Shown here: positions 44,326-52,370 of the stretch, in pieces
Position numbering within the stretch: the first letter of the stretch is position 1
How the letters are laid out: the number at the start of each line of letters is the position of its first letter
Origin: PHBD01 sp964578535
GTDB taxonomy: Bacteria > Desulfobacterota > Syntrophia > Syntrophales > PHBD01
Assembly: GCA_964578535.1 (NCBI GenBank)
Contig: CAZODI010000005.1
Coordinates: 45,602 to 109,601, forward strand
Reading direction: 5' to 3'
Length of the DNA stretch: 64,000 bases
Translations under genes and position numbers: made by a program
Notes under the pieces: generated by a model
Database searches by the model: none
What the model was told of the DNA's origin: nothing
What the model saw: the letters and a program-made list of their open reading frames with translations, nothing else

Positions 44326-44850
44326 TCATGGTTCCCTCTTTTTCGGTTCGGGTGCAGGAGAGTCCCCCCCCGGCACATTCCATTCCGGGGATCGGATCAG
44401 CTGTGGCGGCACTTTGCTGGCACCGAAGATCGCCACCAGTTGCGTGAGGCCGAGGTTGATGTCCCGGAGTTTTTCCCCGCCGATCGTTTCAAGCCCGGCA
44501 GCCAGAAGGCCCTGGGCCACTTCGGGTGCCGAGGAGAGAAGGCCTCTTCCCTTCTCTGTCAGTTCCACCCAGACGACCCGCCGGTCGTCCCCGGAGCGCC
44601 TCCGCAGCAGGTAGCCCCGCGCCTCAAGGCGGTCCAGAATGCCTACCACGGTGGCCGGGTGCAGGTACACACGCTTGGCCAGATCAAGCACCCGAACGGG
44701 TGAGGATTCGGCAATGGCCTTGATTGTCCAGAGCTGAGGCCCCGTCAGTCCCGTTTCCCGCTCCACCTTCTTCGACTGTTCGTTCAGAATCTGAAAGATT
44801 CTCCTTACATTATCGATGATATCCGCGATGGTCCGATGCTTTTCGTCCAA
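44326..44850 (-). CDS. MarR-family transcriptional regulator
   Basis: A 174-aa winged-helix repressor. TGLTGPQLWTIKAIAES leads into the HTH (VRVLDLAKRVYLHPATVVGI), then LEARGYLLRRRSGDDRRVVW is the wing with the DxRxxx-like motif. It likely binds a small phenolic or other ligand and represses its own gene. A consensus promoter and an AACAA-T-TTGTT palindrome lie just upstream. It faces away from the secreted-protein gene and lies upstream of the solute operon on the same strand, so regulation of that operon is possible but not shown. Confidence 0.88.
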   Translation of the reverse strand: MDEKHRTIADIIDNVRRIFQILNEQSKKVERETGLTGPQLWTIKAIAESSPVRVLDLAKRVYLHPATVVGILDRLEARGYLLRRRSGDDRRVVWVELTEKGRGLLSSAPEVAQGLLAAGLETIGGEKLRDINLGLTQLVAIFGASKVPPQLIRSPEWNVPGGDSPAPEPKKREP

Positions 44851-44885
44851 GGAAGAAACCTCAAAAAAGGAGTTGCAGGCAGCAC

Positions 44886-44896
44886 AACAATTTGTT
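44886..44896. promoter_or_regulatory. candidate MarR operator
   Basis: AACAA, one T, TTGTT: a perfect palindrome between the marR promoter and its start codon. The position and A/T-rich palindromic form suit MarR autoregulation. Confidence 0.4.
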
Positions 44897-44924
44897 AGTT
44901 GCAGATCAAATAGTTTGCATAGAA

Positions 44925-44955
44925 ATTATATAGCAGTGTCGGTTCCATTCGTCAA
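44925..44955 (-). promoter_or_regulatory. marR promoter
   Basis: Minus strand TTGACG (44955-44950), a 17-bp spacer, then TATATAAT (44932-44925). The surrounding 80 bp is much richer in A and T than the rest of the window. Confidence 0.6.
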
Positions 44956-44986
44956 CAGAGGCCTCGCACAGCGACTCAATACCATA

Positions 44987-45427
44987 ATGAAACGACACAT
45001 TTCCATATATGCCCTTGTTCTCCTTCTCGGTTTTTTCTCCGGAACAGCCGTCCCGGCGGATTATGCGATCCCGGACCTGCGGGGGAGCTGGACAGGATGT
45101 TCAACGCTGAAGGCGGACCAAACGGGTTTCGCCCCCGTCCCTTCAACCTTTCTGATGGAGATCGAGGACCAGTCGAACCGCCAATTCAGCGGACGCCTCA
45201 CCGACGACGACCAGGCACCGGCCTGGCGGAAATTCCAGGGAACACTGGATGACCAGGGGCGTTTTTTGACCGTCCTGCTCTCGGACCGCACGGTCAACAT
45301 CGGTTACATCATCAGTAGAAACCGCCTTCGGCTCATTTATTACGGCGCCCCGGAGGACGGAGTGGTTGCGATCCATGTCCTGAAAAGGGAACATCCTCGA
45401 AGCGCCGCTCTTGGCAGGCAACGGTAA
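44987..45427 (+). CDS. Small secreted protein of unknown function
   Basis: A 146-aa predicted exported protein. The signal peptide is KRHISIYALVLLLGFFSGTA with a cleavage site around VPA-DYA. The mature part contains DLRGSWTGCSTLKADQTGF and FSGRLTDDDQAPAWRKFQGT, a pattern of short beta-strands ending in RLIYYGAPEDGVVAIHVLKR, which could be a lipocalin-like or other small barrel. I do not recognise the family. It is divergent from marR and shares its AT-rich control region. The longer open frame upstream of 44987 crosses that region and is not coding. Confidence 0.6.
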   Translation: MKRHISIYALVLLLGFFSGTAVPADYAIPDLRGSWTGCSTLKADQTGFAPVPSTFLMEIEDQSNRQFSGRLTDDDQAPAWRKFQGTLDDQGRFLTVLLSDRTVNIGYIISRNRLRLIYYGAPEDGVVAIHVLKREHPRSAALGRQR

Positions 45428-45437
45428 GACCCGTTCG

Positions 45438-45515
45438 GCAGAGCAGGGTGTCACAGGTCAGGGACAAACAGCCTCCTCATTCTTTCTGTGTTCGTCCAAC
45501 CCTGCTCTGCTTTTT
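45438..45515 (+). terminator. long-loop hairpin with T-run
   Basis: GCAGAGCAGGGT (45438-45449) and ACCCTGCTCTGC (45499-45510) are a perfect 12-bp inverted repeat with a 49-nt loop, followed by TTTTT. It lies just after the secreted-protein gene and before the convergent chloride channel. Confidence 0.5.
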
Positions 45516-45535
45516 CATGATCCGCACCCGGCCTG

Positions 45536-47356
45536 TCAGGTCAATCCCGAGGTCAGGCCGTTCCTGCCCGTTTTGATCTTCTCGATCCGATCATAATAGG
45601 TTCGAATAATGTCCTTTCGGCTGATCATGGAAATCAGCTTTCCGGGGTCGCCGGGATCCACGATGGGCAATTCACGGATTTCCGCTTTCGTCATCATCCG
45701 GAGAGCCGTCTTCAGGTCGTCGCCGGGAGTTACGGTCAAGACATGATCCGTTGCCATGTCCTTCGCCACGACCAGGTTGTGAAGCTCCTGATCCAGCATG
45801 ACCCGGCGCACGTCGGAGATGGAGAGGATCCCAGTCAGACGGCCGGCCGCATCCACAACGGGGAAATTGGATTGCGTGGAATCGACGATCCGCTGGAGCA
45901 GCGCATCGAACCGGCAGTTCTCCGGGATGGTCTCCACGTTCCTCTCCGGCGGCACAGCGTCCGACACGGTTACATGTTCGAGCATATCCACAGCGAAATC
46001 CCCGAGATGAGCCGGCGAGTCGATGCGTGCGGACACCTGCTTTTCATACAGGGAAACATCTCCCAGCAGGAGGTAGGAGATGATCGAAACAATCATCAGC
46101 GGCACGATCAGGCTGTAGCCGCCGGTCATCTCCGCCACCATGATCAGGGCGGCGATGGGAACCTTGGCCACACCGGCAAAGAAGCCGCCCATTCCGACCA
46201 GGACGAAGGCGCCGGGGTGGAGGGGCCACTGGTCGAAGATGTTTCCGCACAGGAGGCCGTAGGCCCCTCCCAGCATGGCCCCGATGAAGAGTGAAGGCGC
46301 GAAGACGCCCCCGCTCCCTCCCGAGCCGATCGTGAGGGACGTGGAGAGGATCTTGGCAAAGACCAGGATCAGCATCAGGTGCATGGCCATCTTTCCGTCG
46401 ATGGCGGACTGAATCCAATCGTAGCCCCCTCCCAGGACTTCGGGAAGAAAAAACGCAACCATCCCCAGCAAGAGTCCTCCAACGGCCGGACGGTACATTT
46501 TGTTCATCCGGAGCCGGCCGGCGAACAGATCGCGCATGCCGTAGAAAACCCGGACGTACACGTACCCCACCGCGGCACACAGGATGCCGAAGATTCCGTA
46601 GAGGAGCAGTTCCGCCGGGTCCGTAACGGGGGCCAGGCTGGGAATGGTGAAGATCGTGCCGTAACCCGCGTACAGCGAATAGACGGTGAAGGCCACAATC
46701 GATGAGATGATGCAGGGGATGATCCCCTCGAATTCAAATTCCGGTTTCCGGTAGAGCACTTCCGTGGCGAAAAGGGCCGCCCCCAGCGGCGCCTTGAATA
46801 TGGCACCGATTCCTCCCGCGGCGCCGGCCAGCAGCATGAGCCGGCGGCTCGGCTCGTCCATTTTCAGGAGCGTAGCCAGGATGGAGGCAAAGCCCGAACC
46901 GATCTGGGCGATGGGGCCTTCCTTCCCGGCCGATCCGCCGGAGCCGATGGTGATCGCCGAGGCGACGGTCTTGATCACCGGAACCGGCGGGCGGACCGCC
47001 CCTCCCTTCCGGTGAAAGCTGTCGATCATGGCGTCGGTTCCGTGCCCTTCCGCCTCCGGGGCAAACCGGTAGACCAGGAATCCGGAGAGCAGTCCGCCCA
47101 GCGCCGGGATGGCGATCAGCAGCCACTTGGCAAGAGGGAATCCGAAGAGGCGTGCAGACCGGTAGGATTCGGGGATCAGCCAGGCGGCCAGATCATTCAT
47201 GAAGAACCGTGTGCCGCTCGTCAGCAGAAAATTGAAGAGAATGGCCCCCAGCCCGGAAACCACGCCGACCGTCATTCCCAGGAGAATCCACCTTCCAATG
47301 GATTTCATCCGCATGGTCGAAAATGACCGCCTGTAGCTGCCGAAACGAATGTCCAT
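45536..47356 (-). CDS. CLC-family chloride channel/transporter with C-terminal CBS domains
   Basis: A 606-aa membrane protein. The CLC selectivity signatures GSGGSAGKEGPIAQIGSG (with the gating Glu) and GSGGSGGVFAPSLFIGAM are present, plus LAGAAGGIGAIFKAPLGAAL. About 10-12 hydrophobic helices are followed by two cytoplasmic CBS domains (NFPVVDAAGRLTGILSISDV and RELPIVDPGDPGKLISMISR), which bind adenine nucleotides in relatives. The GKEGP motif fits a chloride/proton type, not a fluoride CLC-F. The start at 47356 follows AGAAGG; the frame is open to 47404. Confidence 0.92.
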   Translation of the reverse strand: MDIRFGSYRRSFSTMRMKSIGRWILLGMTVGVVSGLGAILFNFLLTSGTRFFMNDLAAWLIPESYRSARLFGFPLAKWLLIAIPALGGLLSGFLVYRFAPEAEGHGTDAMIDSFHRKGGAVRPPVPVIKTVASAITIGSGGSAGKEGPIAQIGSGFASILATLLKMDEPSRRLMLLAGAAGGIGAIFKAPLGAALFATEVLYRKPEFEFEGIIPCIISSIVAFTVYSLYAGYGTIFTIPSLAPVTDPAELLLYGIFGILCAAVGYVYVRVFYGMRDLFAGRLRMNKMYRPAVGGLLLGMVAFFLPEVLGGGYDWIQSAIDGKMAMHLMLILVFAKILSTSLTIGSGGSGGVFAPSLFIGAMLGGAYGLLCGNIFDQWPLHPGAFVLVGMGGFFAGVAKVPIAALIMVAEMTGGYSLIVPLMIVSIISYLLLGDVSLYEKQVSARIDSPAHLGDFAVDMLEHVTVSDAVPPERNVETIPENCRFDALLQRIVDSTQSNFPVVDAAGRLTGILSISDVRRVMLDQELHNLVVAKDMATDHVLTVTPGDDLKTALRMMTKAEIRELPIVDPGDPGKLISMISRKDIIRTYYDRIEKIKTGRNGLTSGLT

Positions 47357-47385
47357 CCGCCTTCTCCCGGACCGGTGTTCGCGAG

Positions 47386-47414
47386 ACATTAGTTTGTATC
47401 GCAATTAATGTCAA
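47386..47414 (-). promoter_or_regulatory. promoter of the CLC channel gene
   Basis: Minus strand TTGACA (47414-47409), a 17-bp spacer, TAATGT (47391-47386). ACATTA and TAATGT also form an inverted repeat spanning the spacer on the plus strand (47386-47411), a possible operator. Confidence 0.55.
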
Positions 47415-47623
47415 CCATGGACGAATCCAAACGACCTGATTCCCGCCTTATTTTACAACCGGACCCATGACGATGCTCCCGGCGGATGGAAGGCCGGACG
47501 GTCTTCCGGCATCGCCCGGGCCCGCAGCCAGCCTGCATCGGCGGCATCCAGGGGAGATTTGTCTTGCGAAAACACCGGCCCTCTTGTAGGAATTTTCCAC
47601 GGACAATCAGCGGGAGGCAAGCG

Positions 47624-48922
47624 ATGTACTGGGAAAAAGAACTGGAAACGATGGACCGCGGACGCCTGGCGGCCCTGCAGCTGGAGCGGCTCCGGGAAAC
47701 CGCGAAACGGGCCGTCCAATCCTTTTATTATGGGAAGGCCTTCTCGGATGCGGGCCTCCACCCGGAGGACATCCGGACCCTCGACGACCTGCAGAAAATC
47801 CCCTTCACCACCAAAGACGATCTCCGGGAAAACTGGCCCTACGGATTCCTGGCCGTCCCGAAGGACGATCTGATCCGCATGCACTCGTCTTCGGGGACCA
47901 CGGGCCGGGCCACCGTCATTTTCCACACAAAAAATGACGTCGACGCCTGGACGAATCTGGTGGCCCGCTGCATGTATATGACGGGGCTCCGCAAGAGCGA
48001 CGTCTTCCAGAACATGATGACCTACGGCCTTTTCACCGGCGGCCTGGGCTTCCATTACGGAGCGGAGCGGGTCGGCGCCCTCACGATTCCCGCCGGGGCG
48101 GGCAACAGCAAGCGCCAGATCCAGCTCATGCGGGACTTCGACACGACGGCCATCCATATCATCCCCAGCTACGCCCTGCATCTCTACACCGTCTTCGAGG
48201 ATCTCGGCCTCAAGCCGGCAAAGGACACAAAGGTCCGCATGGCCTTCATCGGCGCGGAGCCCCACTCGGAGAAAATGCGGAAGCGCATCGAGGAGTTCTA
48301 CGGATTCAAGGCCTTCAACTCCTACGGCCTTTCGGAGATGAACGGGCCCGGCGTGGCCTTCGAGTGTCCCGAGCAGAACGGGATGCACATCTGGGAGGAC
48401 AACTTCATCGTCGAGATCATCGACCCCGTTACCCTCCAGGCCGTCCCGGACGGCCAGGAGGGGGAACTGGTCATGACCACCCTGCTCCGGGAGGGCATGC
48501 CGGTCCTGCGGTACCGGACGAAGGACCTGACCCGCATCCTGCCCGGCGATTGCCCCTGCGGGCGCACCCATCGCCGCATCGAGCGGATCACCGGCCGTAC
48601 CGACGACATGATGATCCTGAAAGGGGTCAACATCTTCCCCATCCAGATCGAGAAGAAGCTCATGGAGATCCCGGGGGTAGGCAGGAATTTCGTCATCCTC
48701 CTGGAACGGGAAGGCTTCAACGACCTGATGCACATCAAGGTTGAGGTGGAGCGGGATTACTTCAGCGGTGAGCTTCGCCACCTGGAGGCCCTGCGGCGCC
48801 GCATCGTGGAGGAGCTCAAGAGCGACATCCTCATCACGCCCAAAGTGGATCTTGTGGAACCCGACAGCCTCCCGAAGACGGAGGGCAAGGCTGTACGGGT
48901 CATCGACAACCGCGAGAAGTGA
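47624..48922 (+). CDS. paaK: Phenylacetate-CoA ligase
   Basis: A 432-aa AMP-forming ligase activating phenylacetate or a related aryl acid. IPFTTKDDLRENWPYGF, the P-loop MHSSSGTTGRATV, YGLFTGGLGFHYGAE, AFNSYGLSEMNGPG and the C-terminal ITGRTDDMMILKGVNIFP are all PaaK marks. I chose ATG 47624 because GGGAGG lies 7 nt upstream and the family start MYWEKELETM lies there. It is followed by a double-ACT protein, a pairing common in anaerobes and archaea. The physiological substrate could also be indoleacetate or another aryl acid from amino-acid fermentation. Confidence 0.92.
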   Translation: MYWEKELETMDRGRLAALQLERLRETAKRAVQSFYYGKAFSDAGLHPEDIRTLDDLQKIPFTTKDDLRENWPYGFLAVPKDDLIRMHSSSGTTGRATVIFHTKNDVDAWTNLVARCMYMTGLRKSDVFQNMMTYGLFTGGLGFHYGAERVGALTIPAGAGNSKRQIQLMRDFDTTAIHIIPSYALHLYTVFEDLGLKPAKDTKVRMAFIGAEPHSEKMRKRIEEFYGFKAFNSYGLSEMNGPGVAFECPEQNGMHIWEDNFIVEIIDPVTLQAVPDGQEGELVMTTLLREGMPVLRYRTKDLTRILPGDCPCGRTHRRIERITGRTDDMMILKGVNIFPIQIEKKLMEIPGVGRNFVILLEREGFNDLMHIKVEVERDYFSGELRHLEALRRRIVEELKSDILITPKVDLVEPDSLPKTEGKAVRVIDNREK

Positions 48923-48929
48923 CGGCCCT

Positions 48930-49005
48930 GGAAATTGTCCGGAGACTGCGTTGCGCTGCATCCCTCGTCGTTGCGACGTACTCTGGACACGCCGGTGGTC
49001 CCGGT
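48930..49005. repeat. degenerate copy of the palindromic repeat family
   Basis: Between paaK and the ACT gene, CATCCCTCGTCGTTGCGACG followed by TACTCTGGACACGCC and GGTCCCGG aligns loosely with the CGACGTAC...GTACGCC...GGCCCGG core of the element after gcvH. The terminal arms are no longer palindromic. This is a weak assignment. Confidence 0.35.
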
Positions 49006-49033
49006 TTGAAAGGCAGCAAGGAGGAATCGTTTC

Positions 49034-49489
49034 ATGATCGCACATCAGCTTTCCATTTTCGCGGAGAACAAGCCCGGCAAGCTCGCCGCCGTAACTTCCA
49101 TCCTGGCCAAGGCCAAGATCAGCATCCGGGCGACCACGATCGCCACGACAGACACCTTCGGCGTCATCAACCTGATCGTGGACGATCCCAAGGAGGCCCA
49201 GGCCGCCCTGACCAAAGCAGGGATGATGGTGAAGCTGAGGCCCGTCCTGGCGATCCTCATCGACGACAGGCCCGGCGGGCTGGACCGGCTCACCCAGCTT
49301 CTCTTCAAGGAAGGCGTCAACGTGAACAATGCCTATGGCTTCGTCCTGGAAAGCCGGGAAAAGGCCGTGTTCGTGGTGGACGTGGACCAGATGGACAAGG
49401 CGGAAAAACTGATTGAAAAGAACGGATTCCGGACACTGGATACGGAGGCCCTGTCGGCCATCGAACCGTTTCACTACATGAAGTACTGA
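49034..49489 (+). CDS. Tandem ACT-domain protein
   Basis: A 151-aa protein of two ACT domains: the first starts HQLSIFAENKPGKLAAVTSI, the second LAILIDDRPGGLDRLTQLLF. ACT domains bind amino acids and often regulate enzymes. No catalytic domain is present. A role as an amino-acid sensor for the neighbouring PaaK is inferred from their pairing in many genomes, not from sequence. AAGGAGG precedes the ATG. The gene is followed by the duplicated-Cys protein at 49593, so the three probably form one transcript. Confidence 0.85.
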   Translation: MIAHQLSIFAENKPGKLAAVTSILAKAKISIRATTIATTDTFGVINLIVDDPKEAQAALTKAGMMVKLRPVLAILIDDRPGGLDRLTQLLFKEGVNVNNAYGFVLESREKAVFVVDVDQMDKAEKLIEKNGFRTLDTEALSAIEPFHYMKY

Positions 49490-49592
49490 CCGCGGGCCAC
49501 CCGTCGCCGGCGGGAGGATGCGAAAGGACCGGGGAGGCTTTTTCAACGCCGCCCCACATACTCAAGCAGTCGCACAGAAGAGGGGGAGAGAC

Positions 49593-50021
49593 ATGAAACA
49601 AGAGAACAAGAGTTCCTTCAAAGACAAGCACCCGAATGCCGAACCGGACCCGGAAATCGCCGAGGCCCTGCGAAACGCATCCGAGAAGGGAACCCTCTCC
49701 TGCGCCGCCGCGGCCAAAATGGCGGATTATCTCCGGAAGGACATGGCCACGATCGGCATGCACCTGGACCTGCTGAACATCCAGCTAACCCGGTGCCAGC
49801 TCGGTCTCTTCGGGTACCCCCAGGGCAGGATTGTGAATGCCGCCCTCGCGGCCCCGCCGGACATCGAGAGGGCCATCCGGGCGGCCCTCCGTGACGGGCG
49901 CCTGCCCTGCATCGACTCCTGGGAAATCGCACGCCGGTTTGCCGTCCCGAAGATGGAAGTGGCCGCCATCTGCGAGGCCCTGAAGATCAAGGTCAAACCC
50001 TGCCAGCTCGGGGCTTTCTGA
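49593..50021 (+). CDS. Unrecognised protein with two Cys-containing helical repeats
   Basis: A 142-aa protein made of two similar units of about 55 residues. Unit 1: PEIAEALRNASEKGTLSCAA to RCQLGLFGY; unit 2: DIERAIRAALRDGRLPCIDS to PCQLGAF. Each has a Cys after a G-x-L/LPC turn, a helix-turn-helix-like stretch (AAKMADYLRKDMATIGMHLD and WEIARRFAVPKMEVAAICEA) and a closing CQLG. The paired units may bind a metal or Fe-S cluster, or DNA as a pseudodimer. ATG 49593 follows GGGGGAGA. I do not recognise a named family. Its position after paaK and the ACT gene suggests a regulatory or accessory role. Confidence 0.65.
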   Translation: MKQENKSSFKDKHPNAEPDPEIAEALRNASEKGTLSCAAAAKMADYLRKDMATIGMHLDLLNIQLTRCQLGLFGYPQGRIVNAALAAPPDIERAIRAALRDGRLPCIDSWEIARRFAVPKMEVAAICEALKIKVKPCQLGAF

Positions 50022-50058
50022 GGAGTCCACTCGCGCTTCGTGGCAGACCGCTTCGCCG

Positions 50059-51777
50059 TCAAAGAGAATTCGCCCCGTGACCCTGTTCGTCCGATGGTTC
50101 GGTCATGCCCGGGTCCGGCAAGCCTCCCGCTTGTTCATACCGGTTCCCTCCCCTCTCTTTTGCCCGATACATTGCTTCGTCGGCTTTCCTGAGGAGGGTC
50201 CTGCCATCCTTTCCGTCTTCCGGAAAGCGGGCGATCCCGATGCTCGTTGAGGACCGGATTGCGTGACCTTCCAGAACGAAATCCTCCCCGAAGGCCGCCA
50301 GGATTTTATCCGCCACCCGTATGACCGCCTTGTCCTTTCTGATTTCGGGAAGAAAAACCACGAACTCGTCCCCTCCGAGACGGGCCACCGTATCGCTCTC
50401 CCGCACCGCCTGACGGAGCCGGCCGGCCACATCCATCAGGAGTTGATCTCCCAGGGCATGCCCAAAGGTGTCATTCACCTCCTTGAACCGGTCCATGTCG
50501 AGCATCATGAGCGCCGCGTGGCGATTTCCGCGGACAGCGGCCGCCAGGGCCGTATCAATACGGTCCTGCAGCAGGGCACGGTTGGGAAGCCCGGTCAGGG
50601 GATCGTGGTATGCCATATACCGGGCCGCCTCCTGGGCCTGAATGTGACTCGTCACATCGATGACGGTTCCCATCAGGGCCGGCTTCCCCCGGTATATGAT
50701 CATGGAGGAGTGCACTTCCACGTTGATCACGGTCCCATCCTTGCGCAGGGCGCGGTAGAGTACGTGGGTCTTGCTCCAGTCTCCGGCTATTCTCCGTTGT
50801 AAATTCTCTTCCAGAACAGGACGGTCTTCCGGAACAAGGAAATCCGCCGGCGACAGGTTGTCTCCCAATTCCTCCAGGTGGTAGCCCAACATCTCGGCCA
50901 CGCGGCGGTTCAGATAGCAGATGCGGCCATCCTGAATGACCAGTACCCCGACAATGGATTCTTCCGCCAGGTTCCTGAACTGCTCCTCCGATTCCCGGAG
51001 GGCCGCCTCGCTCGATTTCAGGCTCCGGAAGAGGACTTCATAGGGCCTGCGGAGTCCCGTATGGATCAAGGCCAGATAGAGGAGCCAGAAAGAGACGACC
51101 TTGACGAAATGTCCCAGGGCATTGAAAAAACCGTACACGTCGACGTAGAGCGTGAAAGCCATCTCCTGGACGATCTTGATCAGGATAGCGGCCAGCACCA
51201 GGTGATAGACGCCGGGTTCAAAGGCTTCCCGGACCCGGACCAGGAGGACCGTCGCCGCCAGCAATATCCCGCAGATCACATATTCACTGGCGACCTTGAA
51301 GGGCGTCAGCCCGGATCCTTCCCGGAAGCATTCAGGAAATCCTCCCGGCGTGAATACGGCGAACAGGAGGACCGCCGTCGCCGTCACGTACAGGAAAAGC
51401 GTCAACCGGTCGGGAAGACGCCGTTGTACGAAGAATGGGGCCGCCAGGAGAGAAAGACTCTCGACATAGCGCGCAGCGATCCAGAGCTGTGTCGGGAGAT
51501 TGGCTCCATATTCCGGAAAGATCCCCATCCCCCTGTAGGACAGGACATGCACGAAATCGAGGGCCGCCGCCGACAGAAGGGAGATGCCGACGAGCAGAAA
51601 ATAGTGATTGTCCAGAATCCGGCGGGCGTTCCAGGCAATCACGAAAATCATGCAGGCGATGACAATGGAGAAGCCTTCGGAAATGGCGTGGAAGAGAAGA
51701 TAGCTGTACGTCTTGGCCAGGAAAAGACCCGCCAGGAGAAGACCCGCCAGGAGAAGATTCCATGCTGCCCGCTTCAT
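50059..51777 (-). CDS. MASE3-PAS-GGDEF diguanylate cyclase
   Basis: A 572-aa membrane sensor that makes cyclic di-GMP. The N-terminal ~260 residues have seven to eight hydrophobic helices with DFVHVLSYRGMGIFP, matching the MASE3 sensor. A PAS domain follows (FRNLAEESIVGVLVIQDGRI ... GTVIDVTSHIQAQE), then the GGDEF domain: DPLTGLPNRALLQDRI and the active-site RLGGDEFVVFLPEI. Near the N-terminus a 15-bp tandem repeat encodes LLLAGLLLAGLFLAK. I chose ATG 51777; a GTG at 51807 is an alternative. It is convergent with the preceding gene. Confidence 0.88.
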   Translation of the reverse strand: MKRAAWNLLLAGLLLAGLFLAKTYSYLLFHAISEGFSIVIACMIFVIAWNARRILDNHYFLLVGISLLSAAALDFVHVLSYRGMGIFPEYGANLPTQLWIAARYVESLSLLAAPFFVQRRLPDRLTLFLYVTATAVLLFAVFTPGGFPECFREGSGLTPFKVASEYVICGILLAATVLLVRVREAFEPGVYHLVLAAILIKIVQEMAFTLYVDVYGFFNALGHFVKVVSFWLLYLALIHTGLRRPYEVLFRSLKSSEAALRESEEQFRNLAEESIVGVLVIQDGRICYLNRRVAEMLGYHLEELGDNLSPADFLVPEDRPVLEENLQRRIAGDWSKTHVLYRALRKDGTVINVEVHSSMIIYRGKPALMGTVIDVTSHIQAQEAARYMAYHDPLTGLPNRALLQDRIDTALAAAVRGNRHAALMMLDMDRFKEVNDTFGHALGDQLLMDVAGRLRQAVRESDTVARLGGDEFVVFLPEIRKDKAVIRVADKILAAFGEDFVLEGHAIRSSTSIGIARFPEDGKDGRTLLRKADEAMYRAKERGGNRYEQAGGLPDPGMTEPSDEQGHGANSL

Positions 51778-51854
51778 AACCGGCTGCCTTCCAGATCTTC
51801 CTTGCACCCCGTCCGTGCAGCCGGCACGACAGCCGACTGCTCCGAACGGACCTT

Positions 51855-52370
51855 TTACCCGTTTTGTTCTTCGTAACGGGCCAGTGTGAAAAGCATGTCC
51901 GCGAGCCGGTTCATGTATTCATGGATGGCATCGTTCTTCACGAGATCCTCCGCCTTGAGCAGGGCGGCCTTCCGCTCCGCCCGCCGGATGACGGTGCGGG
52001 CCACGTCGATCTGGGCGGAGACGACCGTTTTCCCCGGGTAGATGAATTCTCTTCCCAGCGTCACATCCTTCTGGAGCTCGTCGATGAGGTCCTCCAGCCG
52101 TTTCGCATCCTGCGGGCCGATGCGGCGAGACAGCTTCGGCAGGTCTTCCGGAAGGGCCGACAGCTCCGCCCCCAGAACGAGGAGGTCCTTTTGAACGCCC
52201 AGCAGAATATCCTTGATGTTCGCGTTCCCCGTCATCGCCCGGGCAACTCCCATGACGGAGCTGGCCTCGTCGAGAACCCCGTACGTCTCCGGCCGGGGAT
52301 CGTATTTCGGTACCCTCTGTCCTCCGAGGAGACTTGTCTCCCCACCGTCGCCCTTCTTCGAAAATTTCAT
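51855..52370 (-). CDS. pduO: ATP:cob(I)alamin adenosyltransferase (PduO type)
   Basis: A 171-aa enzyme that makes adenosylcobalamin. FSKKGDGGETSLLGGQRVPK is the ATP-binding N-terminus and ARTVIRRAERKAALL the cobalamin-facing helix; NRLADMLFTLARYEEQNG ends the protein. The start overlaps the stop of the phosphorylase gene as ATGA (52367-52370) with GGAGG upstream. The organism thus uses B12 coenzyme, for example in mutases of acyl-CoA or amino-acid pathways, none of which is in the window. Confidence 0.92.
   Translation of the reverse strand: MKFSKKGDGGETSLLGGQRVPKYDPRPETYGVLDEASSVMGVARAMTGNANIKDILLGVQKDLLVLGAELSALPEDLPKLSRRIGPQDAKRLEDLIDELQKDVTLGREFIYPGKTVVSAQIDVARTVIRRAERKAALLKAEDLVKNDAIHEYMNRLADMLFTLARYEEQNG

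Noticed and set aside
51721..51760. 15-bp tandem repeat as a phase-variation site
   Set aside because: The period is a multiple of three, so changes in copy number would not shift the frame; only a hydrophobic stretch would change length.
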